A stretch of DNA of 64,000 nt from Clavelina lepadiformis (Eukaryota; Chordata; Ascidiacea; Aplousobranchia; Clavelinidae). The translations under genes were made by a program, and so were the position numbers. Location: positions 21,824,001 through 21,888,000 of the forward strand of contig NC_135240.1 of the NCBI RefSeq assembly GCF_947623445.1. Direction: 5' to 3'. This document shows, piece after piece, positions 50,216 to 61,300 of this stretch; positions within the stretch are counted from its first letter, which is position 1, and the number at the start of each line of letters is the position of its first letter. The notes beneath the pieces are model-generated. The model worked only from the letters and a program-made list of their open reading frames with translations. It ran no database searches and had not been told where the DNA came from.

Positions 50216-51855
50216 CCATCTTGTCCAGTAACCTTAGTTATTTAGAAGCACTACCTCATTTTATACAGTCCAAGTAGGTTAACACACTAACATAGTTGCA
50301 AACATTTTGCATCGGTGATAGGCTAATTGTCTCAAAAATGCAAATTGTGAAGGTTTTCCATGAATGTCCAGAGTGGTAGAGATAAAAAATTTTATAAATA
50401 AAACTCCATTAATTTTTTTTATTTTTTTAAGGTTTGAAAACGTTTCATAAAAATGCAATCATGAAAGGAAAAGGTGAAATGAAAAGAATAAAACTTGAAG
50501 TGTTGTATGCAGGGCTTGTTCATTTACAGCACCATATATAATAGGATTAGCTTTAAGCTGCGGTAGCAACACTATTTCAAGTTTGGCAAAATCCAAAATT
50601 TAATGAGTACTCTTACTTTCAAACAACTCCTGAATATTGTACCAAATTGTGAACACACAAATCCTAATTTTTGTCAGGCTATGATTATTTCGTCCCAGAT
50701 CATAATAGAAAATACTTACAATGCTAGTGAAGTTTTTTTTGGAGAAAACAAGAAACTAATTTCAAGAATTTGCCCGAAAAAGTTTATTGTTTAGCACAGA
50801 TGGCGTCATAAAATCTTGAATCTTCAAGTTAGGCTCATGGACCTCCAATCACATAACTGGCCACTAATTTTATTGGTGGATGATATTTTTTTTAAATAAA
50901 TGTAGGGTGTTGGACAAAAAGGTTAGGAAACATTAGTCTATTTAAAATATTAAAAATACGTAATTGTTTTAACGAAGCAAAGTTTAGAGTCTGCTTTTCT
51001 CTGAAGTATATTATGTCATAAGTCTTGGTTTATTGAATTAACTTGCAAAGACAAATATACTATGAAAATAAAATTTTAATATCATGATAATATGGTCGTT
51101 TGCCCATCCCCTCATTGATATTATACACCAAGAGTCCGCAATTATATTTTAGCATGGCCAAGAAACATAAACTGTCAGCCTGAAATATTTGATGCACATT
51201 TACGCAGTGTTAAATAAGTAAAAGTCACAGGTAGATACGCGAAACAACTGTAACGTAGTGGAAGCAAATCTAACCCTTGCAATGTGATCATGCTAAAAAC
51301 ACCCAAAGTAGAGGTTGGATCATGAGTACTATTTACAGACTCTTGTATACTGCCTAAGATAAGTTACTTTGTTGTTTTGTAAAACCCCATTGTGAAGTTT
51401 AGAAATTAACAACCATTAAACATATCTATTATTTGCATTACAAACAACAATGAGTAAGCATATGTATTTGGTTAATAAGCTATAAGAAATTATTCATACA
51501 TTCGCCTAAATCAATATGCATTACCCTATCATTGGCTATGCATAAATATATCTGTCGATGTGTTATTGTGTTTTGGATAGATTTATTTTTTTGAAATAAT
51601 TAATTAAATGCTTTAATTTTTTTTGAAAAAAATGGAATGGTTATGTTTTTTAAAAAATGCTTTCTTATAACCCTGCGTTTCTTTCTGCCGTGTCGGTGCT
51701 ACCTTAATTTGCTGATATGGTGTGAAAGGTTTTTCACTTTGAGTAGTTTAAAAGCCTAGCCCTAACTAGCACTGTTTTAGTGTTATGCATACAGCATTTT
51801 GGTAATTTTATCTAAATATATTGTGCATGTCACTGTGTATGAGAATGCAATTAAC
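50216..51855. other. Region upstream of the Dnmt2 gene
   Basis: AT-rich sequence without a recognised gene; the promoter of the methyltransferase gene presumably lies near 51.6-51.85 kb. Confidence 0.4.
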
Positions 51856-53624
51856 ATGAGTGAAGCTTCCCTTCGTGCACTAGAACTCTATTGCGGGATT
51901 GGTGGAATGCATTATGCCTTGAAATTATGTGGTCTGGAAAATGCTGAGGTTATTGCTGCTGTAGACATCAGTCCACTCTCAAATGCTGTTTATCGGCATA
52001 ATTTTCCAGGTGTTTTACACATGGAAAAAGGCATTGAAGGTTTAAGGTATGTAATCATGAATGTTTATTTCTGTCATGGTTTCATGTCATTTCAACCCCG
52101 GACGACCCACTCAACATTGGTTTAGTCATCCATTGCTTAAATTGTCCTGGTAAATTGATCGAGGTTTTGTTTGACCGACTACCTTCTGTCATAATTTTCT
52201 TTTAAAATCATTTTTCATTATGCTATGCTGAATAGCCTATATTCATAAAGTAATACCATGTGTCAATATTAAAGTAATACTGTGTGACAAAAGGTACAAA
52301 TAAATAAAAAATTAGCCTATATATATATATTCATGCAGAATACTGTAATTTTAATAACAGCAATATTAATAAAAGATGTGATAAATACTTAGCGCTGGAG
52401 AATTGGACAGGTTGAAATTTAACCTTCTTATGATGAGCCCACCTTGCCAACCCTTCACAAGAGTTGGACTGAAGAAAGATATTGAAGACCCAAGGACAAA
52501 GTAAAATTAGTATTTTAGCTATACTGTCTTGGCACAAATCAGCTGCATTGAGCTTGAATAATTTTCTTGTAGATCTTTTCTTCATTTGTTGTCTGTCTTA
52601 CCAAAGATGACTAATCGTGTCACATATATCCTGCTTGAAAATGTCAAAGGCTTTGAAGAATCAAGAGCTTATAAGATGTTTTGTGAAACTCTTGATCAGT
52701 TGGGATATGTTAGACAAGGCTTTCTGTTGTCTCCAAAACAACTTGGAATACCAAATTCTAGGCAGAGGTTAATCACAAATGGTGTTTTTATTGAACTTAG
52801 TTTAAGAATCGTTAGATTTGGTGTTACTTTTAAGTGTTTATCTTTTTTTAATACTTTTTTCTGGTAGATACTATATGTTGGCAAAGTGCTCTCAGTTGGG
52901 CTTTGACAAAAAGTGGTATAAATCAAAACAACCTATTCTAAAGAGTCTACCTGAAGACATAAAGTTACAACTTTTGTCTAGTAGCTGGTATGTTACTGAG
53001 TACCACATTGCATGTTATTTTTGAGTAAATGTTTTAAGATTGAGTTAGCAGCCTGCAATTAAAGGTAAAAAATATAAAACAGTATTTTAGTTAGTATCGA
53101 AAACTGTTAATAAAAATCGCCATAACACTTGTTATGAATGATATCTGCAAAACTAACTCTTTCTGAACAAAAATTTCAGCCCTGTCGGCTTACAAACTAC
53201 CAGCGGTTCTTCAGATACATGCCAGCCGCTGCAGAATTTTCTGGAACAATCTGACTCCACTTGTGAAAACTATGAGCTCTCAAAAGATACAACTGAACGT
53301 TATTTATCCGTAATGGATATTGTTTCACCAAGTTCAACAGGATCGACTTGTTTTACAAAATCGTATGGACAGTACATTGAAGGAACAGGATCCATCTTAA
53401 ACTTGTCACCAAACAACAACAATACTACTGCATCATGCGATCGAAAAGCACAACATTACAAATTAAGATATTTTTCTCCGAGAGAAATTGCAAATATTAT
53501 GTGTTTTCCAAAAACGTTTTATTTTCCAGAAACTATTACAAGAAAGCAACAATACAGGTTATTAGGGAATAGTTTAAATGTGCATGTTGTCGCATATTTA
53601 TTGAAATTGTTAGTTACTCAATAA
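51856..53624 (+). CDS. TRDMT1: tRNA (cytosine-38-C5) methyltransferase, Dnmt2 family
   Basis: AdoMet-dependent enzyme that methylates C38 of tRNA-Asp and some other tRNAs despite its DNA-methyltransferase fold. Five exons (51856-52046, 52393-52500, 52573-52767, 52868-52987, 53180-53624) join in phase to 352 aa, against 391 in human. Motif I is LELYCGIGGMHYAL (residues 9-22). Motif IV is MSPPCQPFTRVG with the catalytic Cys at about 82. Motif VI is LLENVKGFE (120-128). The QR of motif VIII and a following YYMLAKC span the exon 3/4 junction. The Dnmt2-specific CFT (CFTKSYGQYIEGTGS) is present, and motif X is RLLGNSLNVHVVAYLL near the end. The start MSEASLRALELYCG places motif I at the expected N-terminal position. 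No truncation is apparent. Confidence 0.95.
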
Positions 53625-54003
53625 GTAATGAAAATGTGCATGTACAGGTGATATTAAGTCTCTTTAGCTGGCTTAAGTTACCCACCTTTCTCATTTTGTC
53701 CTGTTCTGTACACTGGATATAAAAGCTCTTTACGGACATACAAATGAATTTCAGAACCTAGTCATCAGTAGGGGAACATTTAAGACTGGAAAACATAGCT
53801 ATTTTGAACAAACAAAGTAACGATGTTGAACTTTTGAACGGTACTGGTTACAGATTTTGATCGCTTTCAACTCTCAATGAAATTGAGAAATGCACTTAAG
53901 TACTTAACTCAGTTTGTTGAAATTTTAGTTTCTTGGTTTTACTCACCATGGATGGTGACTTGGTCTGGTGTACATAACAACGGTTATGCGCAAAGCTCTA
54001 AAG

Positions 54004-54300
54004 CAGTGTTTCTCAAACTTTTTGCGATCGCGTACCACTCATTCGTTTTTTTTACTACACTGCGCACCGCCTGGCTCCTGAATGACTTATTTTACTCAAG
54101 TGTACCGGTATTTATTAGTTATTACCGTTATTACTATACCGTAACACCAATGAATAGCAAGAGAACACAATTTAATTTGATACAAGCAACTGTTTCTTCT
54201 ACACAAGCTTGTCTATCCGGGGCAGCACATCGAAAATCATGTTCAGCGGTACGCGGTACCACTTAAAAAGCTCTCGCGTACCACAGTTTGAGAACCACTG
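54004..54300 (+). mobile_element. hAT MITE, 297 bp, with exact 8-bp target duplication
   Basis: Ends cagtgtttctcaaacttttt and cagtttgagaaccactg. CTCTAAAG flanks both sides (53996-54003 and 54301-54308). Subterminal gcgtaccac repeats are inverted. Confidence 0.93.
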
Positions 54301-54308
54301 CTCTAAAG

Positions 54309-55209
54309 AAACCTTGCAGTTAAAGTATATGCATGGTGCGTTCTAACTCGCCCAACAGAAAATTGGATGAAAGTTTCTTAGTTGGACCGATTTTAGAGTT
54401 TCTTAATTTTCCGGAAAAGGTTTTACTGTTTTTTTATGCCAACAGAATGCATTTGCTTGGAAGAAAAAAGGTGATATAAGTTAGAGTTGATATATTTTCA
54501 TCATCCAAAAGGAGGACACGTAATGCCACCAAACGCTTGCACAGTGGTCAGTGGCGTATTTAGGATTGCGTTGAGACAGACGTTTTTTAACACCATACCT
54601 AAACCACTCGCATAATTACCATAGTTAGCCACATATGTCAGAATTCGCTTCTTGCAACACCTTCACACAGAAGCGAATTCTGACACATGTGGCTCACCAT
54701 ACATTACAAACCTTATTGAAAAGGTGTGAAGCGCAAATTTTTTTAGTTTTTACGCCTCAAAATGAATTGTATTTTCATATTTAAACAAAAATAGCGGCAA
54801 TTTATGGTGTACAATTTTGAAACGCCGTCAACAACGATTTTAAAACGCCTTTACCAGCTTAGTAAATGATTTCCGAGATGATAACTGACAAGGAGTAGCA
54901 AACAAGAAAATTCGATAAATGAAATGTAATGAAGACTTAAAAACGTCTAAAAAACATTTGGTTCGTGAGGGAGACCACGGCCCTCTACTTCCCTAGTGCA
55001 CTTGTAGCATTAATTGTCAGAAATGCTTAACTTTTATTTGGAACCTCTGAGTAAATTTAGGAACTAATTAACTTCCAAGGGAACACGGTAGCCGAGCCAA
55101 CCTGTCATTCTTCACTACAAAAAAAAACAAGGAACAGCACGTGTACAGATAAACAACGGTTTTCTGATTTCTGAAAATAAGTTAGTTGAGTTGCGATGAT
55201 TGTAACTTC
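54309..55209. other. Intergenic stretch with a 24-bp hairpin
   Basis: No gene recognised. It contains the near-perfect inverted repeat at 54628-54693 and an isolated ccaaaaggaggaca block (about 54507) also seen at 56500-56590. Confidence 0.5.
54628..54693. repeat. Hairpin with 24-bp arms and an 18-nt loop
   Basis: Left arm gccacatatgtcagaattcg plus cttc (54628-54651) pairs with 54670-54693 with one mismatch (t/c within the acatatgt/acacatgt part). Such a compact hairpin may be an RNA element or a tiny fold-back repeat. Confidence 0.8.
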
Positions 55210-55638
55210 TAGGGATGTGTTGCGAGGAAGATTATTCTGGTTCGTGCGAACCCGAATATCATGAAGGTCGACACGAACTAGTCCCGAATCTATTCGTATT
55301 AGAACCAAACAATAAAATTTCATCCAAAAGTTGTAAAATCCTGCTTGTAACATGATGTAGCCTACTCGATAAACAAATCGCTGTCTTTCAAAAATTAGTG
55401 TTTAAAAAAAGGATTGAAAAAGCAAAATCGTTAGGAAAACGACCTTCATTGTAAGTATTGCTGACTCTATTTTAGCTTCTTCGGGAAACCAGATCAACAT
55501 TTTTTACCAAAGTCAGCAAATTTAGAAGTAATATTGTATTGGGTTCGCCATTGTTACTATTCGTGTTCGCCCGAATCTTCCGCGAAGACAACTTTCGGCG
55601 AATCTATTTGGGTTTGGGTTCGTATCGGCCCATTCCTA
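55210..55638 (+). mobile_element. hAT-like MITE, 429 bp, TAGGGATG...CATTCCTA ends
   Basis: Ends tagggatgtgttgcgagg and cgtatcggcccattccta. Flanks GTAACTTC (55202-55209) and GTAACTTT (55639-55646) form an 8-bp duplication with one change. The interior is rich in ttcgtgcgaacccgaat-like inverted blocks. Confidence 0.85.
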
Positions 55639-55753
55639 GTAACTTTCAACACGGCAAAATCTTTCAAAATTTTTCATTTATCTATTTGCGTTTCTTATAA
55701 CCGCAGTGGAAATTGAAAAAAATAAGACATTTATTTCGCTCTATCTTTTAAAC

Positions 55754-56232
55754 CAGGGGTGACGAACCTGCGGCCCGCCAAACAATTTTGTGCGGCCCAC
55801 CAAACGATTTGACAAACGCCCATACATGCAAGGCATATAGGACTTATAGGAATTGGGTTGCCATACCGTCCGGAAAATTCCGGACATGTCCGGAATTTAG
55901 GGTTAAATTTTGCGTCCGGGAGACCAGCAGTCTTGAACGAAGCGTCCGGTGAGACCAGCAGTCTTGAACTTTCTTTCACCTGTTTCTAATCTTTGCGCAA
56001 TGCGATATCAAAAGCTGATAGCACAATTGAGTCGCAGCAGTATGTCTTCAATAGATTGCCGCACTCAATCGATGTATTTTTGCGGTCGCGGGAGCAGCTA
56101 AAAATCTGCCAAATGAAGCGGTTGTGCTTGAATGCTAATTATTATGCAAAATGTTAAAAAAATTGTGCGGCCCGCTTGCTCAGCCGTAACTGACAAAGTG
56201 GCCCGCGTCATCGAATAGGTTTGTCACCCCTG
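55754..56232 (+). mobile_element. hAT MITE, 479 bp, with exact 8-bp target duplication
   Basis: Ends caggggtgacgaacctgcgg and aggtttgtcacccctg. TTTTAAAC flanks both sides (55746-55753 and 56233-56240). Inside are a 22-bp perfect palindrome centred on acatgt (55876-55897) and two tandem 30-bp units containing gagaccagcagtcttgaac. Confidence 0.93.
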
Positions 56233-56609
56233 TTTTAAACAAAGCCAATGCATCAAACAAACATCATTCGTACTCTTTGAACAGTTGTAACAAAGCGTTT
56301 GTGACAGCACAATGCAACGTTTCCGATCATGCTACATGCTGGGACACTAAACCCATTGCCTTGGCGCCAACAGAGGTTTACACTTTCTGATTTTTTTTGT
56401 GGTTCAATATAAACCCCAAAATATATAAATGCATCTTCATGTGTTGGCCAGGTGCTGCCAATTCGAATAAAAACGACCAGTATAAAAATGTTATTGCCAA
56501 AAGGAGGACAATTTGGGATTTTAGCGCGTCATCGGAGGACAATTCAATTGACATGAAAAAAGAGAACAAATCCTCCAAAAGGAGGATGTATGACAACCTT
56601 ACATAAGTT

Positions 56610-57123
56610 CAGAGGTGGGCAGTCGATAGTTTGAATGTACCGTCGGCAACGGTTCCGGTACTTGGCAAAAAATGTACCTACCGTTCCGGTATTCGGTCCT
56701 ATTTTAAAAAAGTAGTTCGGTACTTTGTCGGTACTCGGTACCGGTACTTTTTGTGTAAAAGATGCTGCTGCAAATGCAATGTTTGCCGCTATTATGCCCC
56801 CGGTAAAGGTTACTCCAGGTCAAAACATATGTGACGTTACTCGCTTGCAATTTTACTTGACATTTCTACATTAAAAAAGATGAACAGATGCTAAAATTGG
56901 TATCAAGGATCAATTAACATATATTTTTGAAAACATACTTGTTAAAATTTTGAAATTATTACGTGAAAAGTACCGATTACCGGGACCGACTGAAATTTCT
57001 TGATAAAGTAATTCGGTACAGAGATTTGGTATTTTTTTTCAAAAGTATCGACGGTATCGGTACTGAAAAAGTACCGCGGTACAGTAATTCGATACTATAG
57101 TACCGCGGTACTACCCACCTATG
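56610..57123 (-). mobile_element. hAT-type MITE copy D (GTACCG-rich family), inverted
   Basis: Same family as 49724-50207, opposite orientation: starts cagaggtgggcagtcg and ends gtactacccacctatg. Flanks CATAAGTT (56602-56609) and TATAAGTT (57124-57131) are an 8-bp duplication with one change. The internal taccgcggta blocks are self-complementary. Confidence 0.9.
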
Positions 57124-57131
57124 TATAAGTT

Positions 57132-58332
57132 AACACTGAAATTGAAGTATACGACATATTTGCTGTCCCGAAACGTTACTTGAAAGCTGTTACAGCAATT
57201 TGTCGATCAGCCATGTGTCAGGCCATTGTAATTTTATAATGCTTTCAATGGCACTTGTAAAGCAAAGCCAACATAGCCACAGCGTTTATTGCCATCAGTT
57301 AACCACTTCCTTGACAACGAAGTGTATTTGTAGCATTTAAACATGAAACAATTGTCGTAAACATGATAATCAGAATTTTGAATCAGTTTTATGTGGTATT
57401 CGGTTCGTTTTCTTAGTGCCAGCTGCCAATGTGCCACATCATAATTTGTAACTTTTGCAAACAGCAGTTACTGTACTGTAATTTAACAAATTGATGATGC
57501 TGGTGATAATTAATTTAGGAATGAGTGTTTTTCTACTGTCAGAAGAACCGAAGTAGTGTCAGTGTCAAAATACTATCATTTTAAAAAGAGTGTTGAACAT
57601 TTTGATATAAACCTAGATTTTGTCAACTCGTAATTCAGTGATCTAAGAAATGATTATAATTATTCAAAAATTACTATTTTATTCAAACGACATAGTTGTA
57701 CACTGTATAGTATAAACCTTGTCGCTTTGCAGGAAATGTACTCATTACAATATGATCAAAATTGGCGGACATAATTTAAGCTAACAGAAAGAGCTTAATG
57801 TGGATAAAATGTCGCCCAGTCAATGAAAAGGCTGAATTTCGCCCTACTACGTTTCAAAACTGGCGAATCAGCCGTTTACTACATTCAAGTAGGCAAGTCC
57901 AGACGGCTGGTGTGTGTGTGCGCGCGCACGTTCTTCGCCTGCACAGCTGTTACTACGATGACGTAATGTTTTTTCTTTTCTCTCTCTTTTTTACAGTCAG
58001 CTGACCGGCCGGTTGGTTCCTCTTTTTTAACAACAAAGTATTCATCCGCTTTTGGTATTTGACCAATTTTAACCATTTTATCTCAAACATTTTGCGTTAA
58101 TTTTAATGTAATTTGTCGTTTAACATTATCTTTTTTACAAAGTATTGATTTTTTTATTCTTTTGTATTGTTATTTGGAAGATGGTCTCCCCTTTTTTTAC
58201 TTATAGGAACTATTTAGCCTCGTGACCTGACACTTCTTTACCTCTCCTTGTTTCCCGCCATTACCGTCACAACAATCCGAGGTGAATTTAGTGCAAAGTT
58301 TTAGCAATTAAATTGGTTGAATTTATGATTTT
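57132..58332. promoter_or_regulatory. Upstream region of the TFAP4 gene
   Basis: About 1.2 kb before the start codon at 58333. It holds a short (TG)n(CG)n tract at about 57909-57929 and two CAGCTG E-boxes (57944-57949, 57998-58003). No TATA box is obvious. The promoter assignment rests on position. Confidence 0.45.
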
Positions 58333-61300
58333 ATGGCGTATTTTACGAAGAAAAACGTGAAGTGGGAGAACGAAGCAATTCAAGCTGCAAGTTTCGCAAC
58401 GGATCTACAGAATATACCCGGGTAAGTTGTCTACGCGGTTTGAGTTTATTAACTCTAGACAAGCTACGGTGGCTACCAGTATTAGTCGCTTGTCCCCAAG
58501 CTAGAAGTGTTTCTGCGTAACAACGATTCTGCTGCTAATAAGCAATATATTCTATGGTAATATTTATTTGTAGTATGTACATCTTTGTGATACATGTTGC
58601 GTGATTAACTTCATATTCTAAAATTTGTTTTGTTGTGGCACGTGGTTTTGCGTAACAGCTGGATATGTTATGGTGAAACAGCTGATCGCCTTGTAATAAT
58701 GCGAGCCTCTTGGTATACTTTTGTCATGCAAATGTGTGTAGTGACATTTTGGGTATTTGCACATTTTCTATTCAAGATAATGTTTGCGGATTATTAAACT
58801 TGTCTTCAGTTACTAATTGATTATTGTAGCCATTTCTCACTGCGTTGCAAAGTTCGTCATTACGGAAGTAGCCATATAAATGTTGAAACATAGGTTACTC
58901 CTTATATAGCTATTGGCTACGCAGGTTAGTATGTTATTATGGTGTTTTTTTGTTGATTATTGCAATATGCGATTTTTAACGTTTATGGTTTTTTTATTGC
59001 TGTAATCTTACTTCATGAAGGTACAGCGTCAACCAAACTTGGTGTGAGTGGTTGTAATTAAGTGTAACCTTGTTCACTTCCATCGTGATTGTATGTTGGA
59101 GACTTTTATGTTGTGACAAATCGATCAGTGCCAGTCTCAATATTCATGATTAAAAATTATCTCGATTAAGTGATAAATGGTCCAGTTGCAGATAAGTGTA
59201 TATATAGCGAATTTTTTGTAGTATGCTTTCTGCATGTTTCATATTTTTCTGAGGCATTGCAGTTCTTTGTGCTTAACTATTGGAAGTGCGGACAAACTTG
59301 TGGCACGGTGTGGTTTGTTGCGACACATGTTGTGGTGAATACGTCTAATTAAACGTTTCGTTTTTGGCAAGTTGGACTTTTTACTGAACTTGTTTTGAAA
59401 TGACTGTTGTTTTCACATAAATAGAAGAATGCGACCTGTTTTTTTCTTTTTGAATGGGTTGTGCAGAGCACATAAATCAAGGTGATAGTCATATCAAGCT
59501 CCGAATTGAGCGGCAATGCGTCAGTGCATTCTTTAAAAACACGTCAGGTGTTTAGCCTTAACGAAGGCCGAATTTCGCCAATTTGACCAGGTATTACTAG
59601 TGTGCTATCACGCTGGCGTAAGCAGCCAAGCCTTGTCAGCGGGTAATCTCTCCGCTCAGCTCTCACGCTTCAAAGGGTGATTGTGCGTGCACGCGATTAT
59701 ATCTTGGATCTTGATCTGGCGCGCTTTTGCGTAGTAGGTTTCTGCGCAGTGCTATTTTCTCTCTTTTAACCGCCTGCTTTGTCTGCGTGGCATACAGCCA
59801 GGTGAATCTTAATCAATCAAAGCATTCAGAAAATATTCCAAAGGTTTACAACCAGGTTCTTTTTGTGTCTCCAACTGGCGAACGTTTCCGACTACAATTG
59901 TATTTTCGGTAATGGCGAAATAAAGCTGTGAATTACTGTAAGTGTAAACCGTAGTAATAACATGCAGTAGTTATTGTGTTATCCAATGTAGTTTGTTCAC
60001 CGCGTCGCAATGGCATGGTGCTAAATTACAAGCTTTTTATGACACTTTTCGTAAATGTTTCCTTGTTTGATCCATTGCATTTACAAGGATTCTTTTATGT
60101 TACACATATGTAAAGTTAGTCCAAACAGCATTTTAAATTTTGCTTACCAAAGGAATGCCCATTTATGTTATTTAAGCTTCTTACTCGTCTCCATATCGCA
60201 GTAGCTCATATTTGTAATAAGCTTTCAGCAGTAAGGAGGATATATGGATCAACATTATTTGCGGTGTGAACGGACCTCTGTCATTGTGATTGTGCTTATT
60301 TTGCGCGCGTCTTCCGTTTTTGGTGTATCAATTTCCGGCATTCGCAGTGCTCTTCTGCATGAATGTTAATCGTGCAAATTGCAACATTTGCTGGTGTCAC
60401 GATTTTCGATAAATGTGCTTTTTATTGGTTAGAGACAACGTTGTAGTTCAAATTTAAGCCAAACGTTTTTCAGTTTGTCAATGCGATGAAAAAGTGGTAA
60501 TGGGTTGGACTAACGTAAAACATTTGTAAAATCCAGTATTGTTTGTTACATTAAAGTGCAAATCCCTTTTTGCAACATGTTTGCGCAATGGCAATTTTAG
60601 TACATTGTCCGTGGTTCCAGACCTTTTCATTGCCAAATATTGGACGTTGTGTCCGCACATTCGCAGAAGTAGGCCGCCTGTGGGTTGTTTACGCTAAATG
60701 GACTCGGACAACCCTACGTTCGATGATCTGATTGGCCGTCACGTGATCAGCTGAGCTTAGCCAATGTTTTATGTTTTTCTGTTGGTCAGAAAGAACTCTG
60801 CATTTTATGCACTTAGTTGAACCACAATCTTTTGCCTGAGCCGCTCTCCCGCAGCTCTGTATATGTTAGCCCTATATGCACTGGACTTACGCAACCAGTG
60901 TAATTATTATGAAAAACAGCTTGGTTGCCAACGTTGCTTCTTCCCATCCAAGTTACCGTAACAGACATTATTACCCACTATCGCGATTTGCAGATGTTTT
61001 GCAAATTATATTCACCATGCGTTGACTATGCGGTCACGTCACCTTCGCTTATACTCTCGAAATCGGTAAGTGAAGCGCCTGCGCTCGACAAACTTCAAAT
61101 TCAGGAGTGCGAACTTGTCAATGAATCACCACTGATCAGCTGAGCTGAGCTGAGCTGAGCTGAGTGTGAGGTGTTCATGGGGTTTGCCATGTTGCTTTGC
61201 AGAAAGCATGCGTTCACGCAATTTATCTCCAGAAAAAAAAGATGAATATGAGAGTCTGCTTGCAGATCAGCTGACAGTCAGCTGGTATGATAAGAAGTTA

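Noticed and set aside
53877-54266. 129-codon open frame on +
   Set aside because: Runs across the flank into a hAT MITE (54004-54300); no domain.
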